Source: Diphasiastrum complanatum
Taxonomy: Eukaryota; Streptophyta; Lycopodiopsida; Lycopodiales; Lycopodiaceae
Length of the DNA: 64,000 nt
Reading direction: 5' to 3'
NCBI GenBank assembly: GCA_029204225.1
Contig: CM055094.1
Span: forward strand, 24,014,541 to 24,078,540
Shown here: positions 1 through 8,639 of the stretch, piece by piece
How positions within the stretch are numbered: the first letter of the stretch is position 1
Layout of the letters: every line of letters starts with the position of its first letter
Notes under the pieces: generated by a model
Database searches by the model: none
Told to the model about the DNA's origin: nothing
What the model saw: the letters and a program-made list of their open reading frames with translations, nothing else
Made by a program: the position numbers and the translations under genes

Positions 1-671
1 TAAATTAGAAACTTTATTGTCTAAATTTAAAGATGTTTTTCCTGAAGATTTGCCACATGGTTTACCACCTAGCAGAGAGGTAGATCATGTAATAAACCTA
101 GTACCAGGTACAGCACCTGTTTCTAAACCTCCGTATCGGGTCAGCCGAACAGAGGATGAAGAAATAACTAGGCAGTTAACAGACTATCTTGGGAAAGGCC
201 AAATTCAGACCAGTAGTTCACCATGGGCCTCACCAGTCCTATTGGTGAAAAAGAAGGAGGGGTCTATGCGTCTTTGCGTAGATTACAGAGCCCTCAATAA
301 AGTCATAATTAAGAATAAATACCCTATGCCTCGGGCAGACGAGTTGTTTGATCAACTCGACGGGGCTAAGTTTTTCAGCAAAATAGACCTCAGAACGGGA
401 TATCATCAAGTCCGTATAAAATCGGAAGATGTCTCGAAAACAGCTTTTAGGACTCGTCACGGTCATTATGAGTTTAAGGTGATACCATTTGGGCTCACAA
501 ATGCTCCAGCTACCTTTATGACCTTGATGAACAGTGTCCTCAGACCATACTTGGGTAAGTTTGTAGTCGTATTTTTAGATGACATCCTCGTCTACAGCAA
601 AACGAGGAAGGAGCATCTAAAACACCTCAGAAGTAGCATATTTGGGTCACATTATCTCTTCAGATGGGATT
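1..671 (+). pseudogene. gypsy reverse transcriptase (G1)
   Basis: Translation gives a typical Ty3/gypsy [15 protein letters not shown] entry motif, [28 protein letters not shown] and the catalytic FLDDILVYS box near residue 190. The enzyme would copy element RNA into cDNA in virus-like particles. The frame ends at about 671 because a deletion near base 633 joins the thumb region to sequence that in G2 lies about 76 bases further on; the correct frame continues as the next entry. The real start lies upstream of the window. Confidence 0.93.
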
Positions 672-1270
672 AAGATGGACCCAAATAAGGTTAAAGCCAT
701 ACTCAGTTGGCTGAGACCTCAGAATATTTTGGAACTTCAAATCTTTCTTGGTCTGGCGGGATATTACAGACGATTTGTCAAGGAATATGCTCAGATAGCA
801 GTCCCTATGACAAATCTCCTTAAGGGGAAGGGAAAGGAGTTCATTTGGGAGTCCGCACAACAGGAGAGCTTTGATGCTCTCAAAACAGCCTTAGCTACAG
901 CACCAGTTTTAAAGGTCGTCGACCCCAATCAGCCATTTGTGGTCGAAACAGATGCTAGCGACTTTGCAGTAGGTGCTGTGCTAACTCAGGGTGGACGACC
1001 AGTTGCGTTCGAGAGTAAAAAACTCGAGCCAGCACAGACTAGGTATAGTGCCTATGAAAAGGAACTCTTTTCTATAGTCCATGCCCTTAAGACTTGGAGG
1101 CATTATTTGTATGGTGCCAACTTTGAGGTCCTGACAGACCATGAGAGTCTCAGATACCTTTGCAATCAACCTGAGCTTAGAGGTCGGAAAGCTCGTTGGG
1201 CAGAGTTGATGCAAGAGTTTGACATGTCTATCAGATATAGGCGTGGAAAATTCAATACAGTAGCAGATGC
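639..1270 (+). pseudogene. gypsy RT connection and RNase H (G1)
   Basis: This frame continues pol after the deletion near 633. It starts in the [14 protein letters not shown] segment, passes the [14 protein letters not shown] connection motif, and gives RNase H with catalytic acidic positions in [24 protein letters not shown] and [10 protein letters not shown]. RNase H removes the RNA strand during reverse transcription. The domain is uninterrupted to NTVADA, where a second deletion begins. An upstream ATG at 642 is internal and is not a real start. Confidence 0.92.
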
Positions 1271-1785
1271 CCAGCGTAGCATTAGACAATCCCAGGATCG
1301 AGCCAGGCATTATGCAGATCCACACAGACGGGATGTGCAGTTCTCCACTGGTGAGAGAGTCTACTTGAGAGTCCCAGTTGACTCTAAAACCCTCAAATCA
1401 GGAGTGTGTGCTAAGTTGTCTCCAAGGTATTGTGGTCCCTTTACCATCAGTAGGAGACTAGGCGAGGTCACCTATGAACTAGAACTCCCACAGCAGCAGT
1501 AAGGTTTTTCCAGTTTTTCATGTAAGTCAGTTACGAAAAGCCTTAACCAGATCAGATAATCTGGTAGGGGACAGTGTTCTAGTTCTCCCATTGGATCCTC
1601 AACAACCTCCACATGAACCAGAGGAGATTCTTGATAGTAGAGAGACGCAGACTCGTCATACTCTATACCGAGAATATCTGGTTAAGTGGAATGATCAGCC
1701 TGTTGAGAATGCCACTTGGGAAAGAGGCAGCGTCCTTCGCAAGATTTTTCCAGACTTTGTCTTAGAGGACCAAGACGGTTCTTAA
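1271..1785 (+). pseudogene. gypsy integrase C-terminus and chromodomain (G1)
   Basis: The sequence joins RNase H directly, in frame, to the integrase C-terminal region ([18 protein letters not shown] through [14 protein letters not shown]). In G2 the zinc-binding and DDE core lies between these points. A one-base insertion near 1495 then shifts the frame and creates a stop after ELELPQQQ. The last part, 1591-1785, encodes a chromodomain (YREYLVKWNDQPVENATWE), the module chromoviruses use to target histone-marked chromatin. It ends six bases before the polypurine tract. Confidence 0.9.
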
Positions 1786-1796
1786 GGGGGAGGGAG
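1784..1796 (+). other. polypurine tract of G1
   Basis: A purine run (AAGGGGGAGGGAG) abuts the TGTTACGAG start of the 3' LTR. It matches the sequence next to the G2 LTR (33697-33709, reverse strand). It is the expected primer site for plus-strand DNA synthesis. Confidence 0.88.
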
Positions 1797-2154
1797 TGTT
1801 ACGAGCTCGTAACCAGTGCCGAACCCTAGAGAACACAGATAGGTCAGATACCACAGTCAGGGTCGTGTCCAGCGTACATGACCAACAGGGCAAGACAGTG
1901 TGAGTAGTGTGCCCCAGCATGGTCCATAGCCATGGCGGGCCTAACACAGCCTAGGGACCCTGTCAGCAGGATAGGGGCCCCAGTTGGGTCCCGACGTGCA
2001 GTCGGCCACGTCAGTGCCACGTGGCCGACACTTGGCAGTAGCATGCTACCAGTCCTCACACTGGGCTAGGAGGGGCTTACTCTATATCAGGGAGTAGGCA
2101 AGGTTGGGTGGATCAGTGAGTGTTTGCCCTACTGTGGTGTTAGGATCTATTACA
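1797..2154 (+). repeat. 3' LTR of gypsy G1
   Basis: A 358-base LTR running from TGTTACGAGCTCG to GGATCTATTACA, with TG...CA ends. Both ends are set by comparison with the reverse-strand copy at 33351-33696, which breaks into copia coding sequence exactly at the ...TTACA end. Small indels account for the difference in length. Confidence 0.92.
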
Positions 2155-2220
2155 AGAAGGCTGAAAAAGGCTGTGATATGGGTGCTTGACAGAATCAAAA
2201 GGAGCCGGTGTGGTAGAGAC

Positions 2221-2600
2221 AGGATCCTCCTTTGGAGGGTTGCAACAATGGTTTAAGGTACTCACAATCCACAACTGAAATTCACAAGATAGAAGTGAAA
2301 TCCTAAGAGAGTGCTGCTACAAGTCTCATCCCAACCTTTGCTGCATAGAAATGAATGAGTGATGCTTCACATATCCAAACCCTCAAGCACCTTAAGCACT
2401 CACTCTACCTTGGCACATCCTAAGCTGACATGTGGCGCATGTAAATTAACCACAACCGATTCCACTTGGCAAGATTGTGACACATAGGCAAGTATATAGA
2501 AGTTGCTAAAACCGTCAGACCAATCTCACTCACCTATTGGATCAGTGTCCCGTACAACATATGACATGTGTTTCTTTGACTATTCAACTCCTACCTTGTC
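2221..2600 (+). repeat. direct repeat, unit 1 (leader-like)
   Basis: This unit resembles 2791-3212 in the same orientation. Shared blocks include GGAGGGTTG..AACA, ACACAAGATAGAAG-like text, CCTAAGAGAGTG, CCCAACCTTTGCTGCATAG, a CACATCCTAAGCTGACA block and the terminal ACAACATATGA block. Unit 1 lacks about 40 bases present in unit 2 (near 2883-2920). No reading frame is conserved. Confidence 0.75.
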
Positions 2601-2790
2601 AATCCAACAACCTCTTATTATAAAAGAGTACTCCTATGTTGAATATGAGCACATGCTTACAAGTTAGTGAATCTACTATTTACATCCGTTTACAAACCCA
2701 CCATGAGCTGATGAGTAAGCCATATTCTTTACTTCTTCAAGCTGATCTTCCGCTTCGAAATTGAAGAATCCATAATGGAATTGGCTAGGT

Positions 2791-3212
2791 AAGATCCTTC
2801 TCTGGAGGGTTGTAACAGTGGTATCAAAGATTATATATTATAACAATCTACAAATGAAATACACAAGATAGAAGCAAAATCCGTCGCTTGATTGATTTCT
2901 TTGCAAGGCACACTATTAAAATCCTAAGAGAGTGTTACTACAAGTCTCCTCCCAACCTTTGCTGCATAGGAATGAATAAGGAATGATTCTTCAAAGGCTC
3001 ATATATACAAACTCTTAGGCACCTCAAACACCCACTAAACCTTGACACATCCTAAGCTGACACATGGCGCATGTAAACCAACCATTGACACTTGGCCACT
3101 TGATAGGACCCTAACACATAGGCTACTACAGACCACTGTGACTCATGTGTTGGATCAAGTGTCCCATACAACATATGATGTGTCCCTTTGATTGGTCAAC
3201 TCCTACACTGTC
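2791..3212 (+). repeat. direct repeat, unit 2, with PBS-like site
   Basis: Second copy of the unit at 2221-2600. Near 2819 it reads TTGTAACAGTGGTATCAAAG. That looks like an LTR end followed by an initiator-tRNA-Met primer site (consensus TGGTATCAGAGC) with one change. I infer that both units derive from the LTR end and untranslated leader of a copia-type element; the element body is absent. Confidence 0.6.
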
Positions 3213-3369
3213 TTGAAGGAGGGAAGGGATCTCGTATTCTTCTATATCTCTATTGCATTGTAAAAATCTAAAATTGCAAACGATTAAATAAATCGTGTGT
3301 GCCTCCAGTCCGATACTCCTGTTGGTCTATGCATCACCTTGTGCTCATGAAAACAAACAAGTCCATCAA

Positions 3370-3560
3370 TCAACATATTATCTCCATCATGTCAAACTCT
3401 CTTTAAGCGTGAAACATGAAAAATGGGATGAACCTTACGATCCTGAGGCAAGCTTAATTTAGAAACTTCATCATTCGTCTTTTTCATAAATTTCTAGGGT
3501 TCACAGTATCGTGGAGATATTTATAGCATTGTTATTCTTTAGAGAAGTTGAGTCCTTCAA
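3370..3560 (-). pseudogene. gypsy integrase C-terminal remnant
   Basis: The minus strand reads LSLPQDRKVHPIFHVSRLKR preceded by a degraded SPRYCEP. This matches the GPY-type end of gypsy integrase, where FHVSRLK is highly conserved. Stops flank it on both sides. It belongs to the remnant at 3230-5790. Confidence 0.8.
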
Positions 3561-3716
3561 CAGGGAGAAACATCATGTCTCCTTCCTCGAACTCCCTTGA
3601 CGTGCGATTTTGATCATCATGTATCTTAGTTCAATCCTTGCTCGTTTCACATTTTTCTCTGCAATCTTAAGCATTGCATTCATTTGAATGAGAAATCCAA
3701 CAACATTCGGCACTTT

Positions 3717-3953
3717 TTAAAGCATGCCTGCCATAACAAGACTAGATGGCCTAAAACCATTATTATGCTCAAAAGGACTTGTTCTTGTGGATACATTATT
3801 TTTATCATCATAAGCAAACTCCGACAATGGCAAGTATCTTTTCCACCAAAGAAAATACGTATGTATGCCCCTAGGCATAAGTTTGGTTAATTCTCTCAAT
3901 TTGTCCATTTTTTTTGCCTCAGGATGAACGGTTCTACTCATTCTGAATTGCAC
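3717..3953 (-). pseudogene. gypsy integrase core tail remnant
   Basis: A 78-codon frame includes WWKRYLPLSEFAYDD and TSPFEHNNGFRP. These correspond to the gypsy integrase stretch that follows the catalytic Glu (W..LP..EFAYN, then SPFE..YG..P). The Glu region itself is degraded (RTVHPEAKKMDKL in place of the usual TERVN context). Confidence 0.75.
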
Positions 3954-4164
3954 TTGTGGCTTATCGCACTCGACAATCTAAACCATTGATAAAGCATGAA
4001 TCTCTATTAGACACTATGGATAAAGGTAATCCATGAACTCCAAATGATGCCAAATAAACAAATCAGCCACAGTAGGTACATCTACCTTTATATAAGTTGC
4101 GATAGAATGAGCTGTTTTTGTGAGTCTATCAACCACAATGAAGATAATCCTTTAGTACATCGGT

Positions 4165-4590
4165 CACGTTGGGGCTCACCTCAATCGAGAGCAACGCAGA
4201 AAGCTTGAAAAACTTTTGCAAACGTATAGACATGTCTTTGCTTGGTCCTATAAAGACATGCAAGGAATCTCACCACAAGTAGTTGTGCATCGCATTCCCC
4301 TTAAACCGGGAGCGAGACCAGTTGCTAGCCGTCCTTACCGATGTGTAATCCAATCTACAAGGCCAAAATAAAAGAAGAGTTACAACGGCAGGATTCATCT
4401 ACGAGATCGAACATACTGAGTGGGTTTCTCCCATCGTAATCGTTCCTAAGACAAATGGAAAAATCCGCATATGTGTCGACTTTAAGAAATGCAGTCACAG
4501 AACGAGATCGTTTTCCATTACCTTTCAGAGAATCCATTTTAGAAAACCTAGCAGGAGATGAGGCCTACTCGTTCTTAGATAACATCATGT
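4165..4590 (+). pseudogene. gypsy (Tat/Athila-like) RT N-terminal fragment
   Basis: The plus strand reads KLEKLLQTYRHVFAWSYKDM, ISPQVVVHRIPLKPGARP, then in another frame EWVSPIVIVPKTNGKIRICV and LAGDEAYSFLD. These are the opening motifs of RT in non-chromovirus gypsy elements (FAWSYKDM..GI, H.IPL.P...P, NGK.R.C.DF). It stops just before the SGYNQ block. It resembles the minus-strand element at 15740-17955 more than the remnant around it, so it is probably a separate insertion or rearranged fragment. Confidence 0.78.
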
Positions 4591-5339
4591 TGCTAGTGTG
4601 TATGTGGAAAGTGTGTAATAAAGTCCATTGTAGTACTTTCCCATCTCTCTTTTGGTACAAGTAATAGATGGAACAATTCAAAGACTCTAATCCGTGTAGC
4701 TCTATTGACTTAACCCTTCAAACAATGTGTACATGATGATAAACAATTTTTTCCAATTTAGGCCACTAGAAGTTACGTAGGATCAGCTCATAGATCCTGT
4801 ACACATCGAGATGATCAACTCTAGGGCAATAATGAAATAATTGCAAAATCCTCTTATGCAGCTCTTGACAATTCAAAATAAAAGCTGTGCCATTCCTTTT
4901 AAACTAACCATCCTCGATCATACACAAAAGTGCAATCAAAGGAATCAAAGATCTCTTCTTGAGACTCTGCATGCTCATGAGTTAAATCTTGCTCCACCTT
5001 CTTGCACTGAGGAGCAACATATCTTTCATAGGCATCGCAATCTTGTAGTGACTTTCTATACAAACCAATCATTTGAAGGAAAGACTTAAATAGTGTAGTG
5101 TTAATTGGCATAGGCCATGTGAGAATAGTGACGACTTTTTTGAATCTAGTCTAACTTCTCAACATACACAATATGACCTAGGTTTTCAATTTCTTTCTTG
5201 AACAATTCACTTTTCTTTTAATTAGCAAATAGAACAATTTCCTATAGAGTTCTCAACACATTTCGAGGATGGGTCACATGTAAGACCTCTCTTGCACTAT
5301 AATTCAAAATATCATCGATAAAGTTCACTACAAACTACC

Positions 5340-5700
5340 GATATACAGTCAGAGCACATTATTCATGAAATTATAAATGTTGATGGGGCATTGGCCAATC
5401 CAAATGGCACCACAAGAAAATTGTAGTGACCAACCGTGTTTGAAAGGTAGTCTTGTGCACATTTTCTTCATGAACGCTACCTTGATAGTATCCACTCTTC
5501 AAGTCTGTTCTACTCAGCATAGTAGCACCATACAACGCGTCTAGCAAGTCATCAATGTTTGGCATACTATATTGATAATTAACCATAATCTTGTTCAAGC
5601 CTTAAGAATCCACACACATGCGCCAAAATCCATCTTTTTCACAAGAATGATCGGCCAGGCAAAGGGTGAGAAGTTAGGCCTTTTATGCCCTTTGGCCAGA
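5340..5700 (-). pseudogene. gypsy RT remnant
   Basis: Minus-strand reading gives NKIMVNYQYSMPNIDDLLD, SRTDLKSGYYQ and HEENVHKTTFQTR, corresponding to the RT motifs NKIT.NYRYPIPRIDDLLD, LRSGYHQ and HKTAFRT. Upstream (5600-5700) the frame shifts through a decayed W..C.D segment. The catalytic FxDD box is not preserved. Confidence 0.85.
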
Positions 5701-5790
5701 TAATTCCCTATCATCTTCCTCACTTCTTACTCCTCTTCCAAACGCATGCATAGATTTGCTATTTTAGTAAATGATCTGACCACAGTTCAT

Positions 5791-6957
5791 TAGATCTCCA
5801 GGCTCTCCATCAAACATTAGGATCTGAAATCTCAGAAGTCCATAATTTCTGGTCAGCGCATATACAAACTGGCTCCTATGTTTCACGAGGATCCAATATC
5901 TTGCAGTCAAGCTTAGAAGAAGATACTTGCAAGTTGTTGGTTAGGCTTCCAATCATTGATTCCTATCAGATTTTTTACTAGAGGGGTTGTTTTTTTCTTT
6001 TGAAGAGATTTGCATAGCCTCCTATGCATGCTTATAGAATTGCATGCAGCTTTCTTCTGCTATTTTGGAGAAAAAGTGACGGATGTGTCATCATCTAAAA
6101 TTTGCATACAGGATTTTTTGAGCAATTTGCCGATACTGGTCAGATGTTGCCACAGGTGATGCCCTTGATACGCTCATGCAGGTTTGCAGTTGTTGCATTG
6201 GATGGCAGATTTTAAGGGAACGTGATCTGGTGAAAACGAGACAGGAAGGCCTCCTAAAACAAGTTCAAGCATACTCGTTTAACAAAGTATGTGCAAGCTG
6301 TCAAATTGACTTTGGAAGCCATGAAAAATGCACTGAAATCCAGAAATTTTTTCAATCCTAGTTAGTGCCCATCTCAAGCAACACTATGTTTCTGTGCTTG
6401 CATGATCCGGAGACTCAGTAATCTAAGTTGAAAACTATCTCCATAACATTACACATATCAAAACAAGGTCCCATAACTGTGTGACAGACTAGCTTGACAC
6501 AAGGGGACCTGTGCCTCGAGTGTGAACCCTCGTACATTTTCTGGCAGATGGCAAAAGAGACCGGCATATTGAGCCAGAGAGGCCCTGATCTTAAAACTCG
6601 CTTGCAGCATCCTGACAATCTAGCATGATTGTTGCATGCCTTTAAGAAATCCAAGATGCATTATGGAGACTTGCTTCAGGAAATGAGTTTGTGATGCATG
6701 CATATCTCACTGTAAGCAAGAAACTTTGCTAGAAGCAACCAGTACCAAGAGATCCTTCTTGATGCATCTAAACTCGAGCCATAGCCCACAAATTTGACTC
6801 TATTCCTGCCTTAGACCATTTATTTTTCATGCTAAAGAATGAAGCTTGTCATAAGCTCTTTTTTCTAGCTCGATGTAGAAGCATAAGGACACTCTTAACA
6901 AGAAGATTGTTTGACCACAACATTTTTTGTCCAACCCCACAGGCAAGGCCACAAAGA
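5791..6957. other. no gene recognised
   Basis: Non-repetitive-looking sequence between retroelement remnants. Short open frames (6176-6361 plus; 6415-6654 minus) match nothing I recognise. I looked here for upstream PP2C exons (metal-binding DG, GxSTA-type segment) and did not find them. Confidence 0.4.
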
Positions 6958-6971
6958 TGGCTCTGATACCA
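6958..6971 (-). other. primer binding site, tRNA-iMet type
   Basis: TGGCTCTGATACCA on the plus strand is TGGTATCAGAGCCA on the minus strand, the standard complement of the initiator tRNA-Met 3' end. It marks the 5' end of a minus-strand LTR element, with the LTR to its right. Confidence 0.8.
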
Positions 6972-7537
6972 TGTGAAACAATGGTCAACAAGATTTAAGG
7001 TCTACATGGCTAGGATCTGCTTTGTGCCTCTGTGCTAGGGGCTCACCAGGAAGAGATTTGCTAGGGGCTCACCAACCAACCATTATCTCCCTCTAAGAGC
7101 TAACCTCTAGCCCAAGATACCGGAGTGTGACTTATTGCAGCGTCCCATAACACATATGCTTACCCATGAGGATGGCTTTGCTTGACAGTTTAGCTATTAC
7201 CTTACTCCATACTTGACCATCCTCTTGGAAGCATTTTTCAAGAATGAGTCCTCTCTCAAGGCTTGACCTGCTTTAGTAACCTTGAATCTACATAAGAGCT
7301 CTAGCCTTAAAAGCTCGTGAACTAAGCTTTCATCCTGCTAGCATGGTACCGATCATCCTGTTGGAAGAGTTTCTCCAAGAATGAGTCCTCTCTCAAGGCT
7401 TGACCTGCTTAAATAGCCTTGAAGCTACATAAGGGCAGTATCCTTAAATGCTGGTGAACAAAGGACTCGCTCTGCTAGTGTGGGTATTAACTCAAACCAA
7501 GGAACAGACCATTGGTTGTCCAATGGCAGTTATAACA
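6972..7537 (-). repeat. LTR candidate beside the PBS
   Basis: The LTR must end at the PBS, and plus-strand sequence from 6972 starts TGTGAAACAA, so on the minus strand it ends ...TTGTTTCACA. A plausible start (TGTTATAACTGCC on the minus strand) lies at 7537. The left end is well supported by the PBS. The right end is a guess from TG/CA rules, since no second copy is present. The body of the element was not recognised to the left. Confidence 0.45.
7215..7488 (-). repeat. 136-base tandem duplication inside the LTR candidate
   Basis: Two adjacent units begin at 7215 and 7351. Both contain AAGAATGAGTCCTCTCTCAA, then GGCTTGACCTGCTT, CCTTGAA.CTACATAAG and CCTTAAA.GCT. They differ by scattered substitutions. 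Confidence 0.8.
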
Positions 7538-8495
7538 GAAAGTTTTTTCTGTAGATAAAGTTGGTTTGGCCCTTTTCAATGGGTTGGCTCAAGCAAATTG
7601 GTCTTAGACCTTTTAGAATTATGCTGCATGGTCATGATTGATTAAAGTAACTTGCCTTGGACTTGCTTTTTGCTTATAGAAGATACGATATTGTGTTAAT
7701 CTCATAAGGAATATACCCTTTCCATTTTGGCTTTGCATACAATAGAAGCTTGTGGTTATGTTTCAGAAAAAGGAGGTTCAAAATCAGGAAAATTTCTGAT
7801 TTCTTTGTATGTTTCAAAAAACACTTTGGCTTAAAAATTTATTTTGGTGTAATCGAAAATATGTGTACTATGTGGACTTCTCCTCCTGAACGGGAAATTT
7901 GCAGAGGAGAGGTGGAAACTTTCTAGCACGACATGAAGCTTAAGATGTAGTGTGCAAACTCTAATCAACTGGCAATTATTGGTCCTTATCCATTGAAACA
8001 ATCACATGAACTTGAAAGCAGCACATGAGCTAAAATTCTTTAATTTTTGCTGTTGATAATATCCCTCAACAATTTTTTGGATTAAAAATCAAAGGATAGT
8101 GCCTGTTGCAAGTCTAAAACAAATTTTCAAATACCCATAAGTCTGCAATAAAGTTTTGTATACCTTGCTTGGAGCAACTGCATTGTATACATTATTATAT
8201 AGCAACCACTAAGTATTCTAGATGCTTCCAAGTTTGTACCTGCCATTTTTACGATGACAATCTCCTATGAGTCCTTTAGCATAACGGTTCCTTGTTTTTC
8301 CAGAATGAATCTGAAAGTCGCCACCAGCTCCTAGATGATCTAATGAGATTTAAGAATTTCTTTATTATATATCATGTTGAGGCATCCTGGAAAATTGCTA
8401 GTTTTCTTTCCATGCAAAGTGCTGTAGTTTTTCCATGAGGAAAAGTAACGACATATTGAAGTCACAATTTTGGTTATGTTATCAATGGTCTGCAG

Positions 8496-8639
8496 ACCCT
8501 TTTTGCTGTCAATGTGGGCGATAGTGGATTTCTCTTGATTCGTAGCAAAGAAGTTGTTGCTAAATCTATTCCCATGCAGCATGCATTCAACTTTCCGTAC
8601 CAGATTGGGCTGCAGAGTGATCATCCGTCGGTTGGAGAG
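8496..8639 (+). CDS. PP2C exon (GDSG motif)
   Basis: Exon of 48 codons from TLFAVNVGDSGF to SDHPSVGE. The acceptor is TCTGCAG before 8496. The donor is GAG|GTTTAT after 8639, weaker than consensus. The 5' boundary is the less certain one; an upstream reading would add a few codons (INGLQ). Confidence 0.8.

Larger units (their letters stand above)
1..2154 (+). mobile_element. Ty3/gypsy chromovirus G1, 3' part
   Basis: The window opens inside pol. On the plus strand it reads reverse transcriptase, RNase H, the C-terminal part of integrase, a chromodomain, a polypurine tract and a 3' LTR. The same family occurs in opposite orientation at 33351-38113 (G2), and the two align through pol and the LTR, which fixes the domain order and the LTR ends. 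Compared with G2, G1 has lost about 76 bases at the end of RT (near 633), the whole integrase core (junction near 1271), and has a one-base insertion near 1495. It cannot encode a working integrase. The 5' half lies outside the window, so a target-site duplication cannot be tested. Confidence 0.93.
3230..5790 (-). mobile_element. decayed gypsy remnant, minus strand
   Basis: Short, frameshifted pieces of gypsy pol occur in the correct minus-strand order: RT (5340-5700), a weak RT-RNase H connection piece (about 4900-5111), the tail of the integrase core (3717-3953) and the integrase C-terminus (3370-3560). Many stops and frameshifts show it is old. A plus-strand gypsy fragment at 4165-4590 interrupts it. 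LTRs were not recognised. Confidence 0.75.

Noticed and set aside
2155-2220. A second LTR or TSD directly after the G1 3' LTR
   Set aside because: No repeat of the LTR end was found, and the other flank of G1 lies outside the window, so no TSD can be claimed.
6958-6971. tRNA-like sequences at the primer sites
   Set aside because: They are 12-14 base complements of the initiator tRNA 3' end next to LTRs, not tRNA genes; no cloverleaf is present. I saw no convincing tRNA or rRNA gene anywhere.
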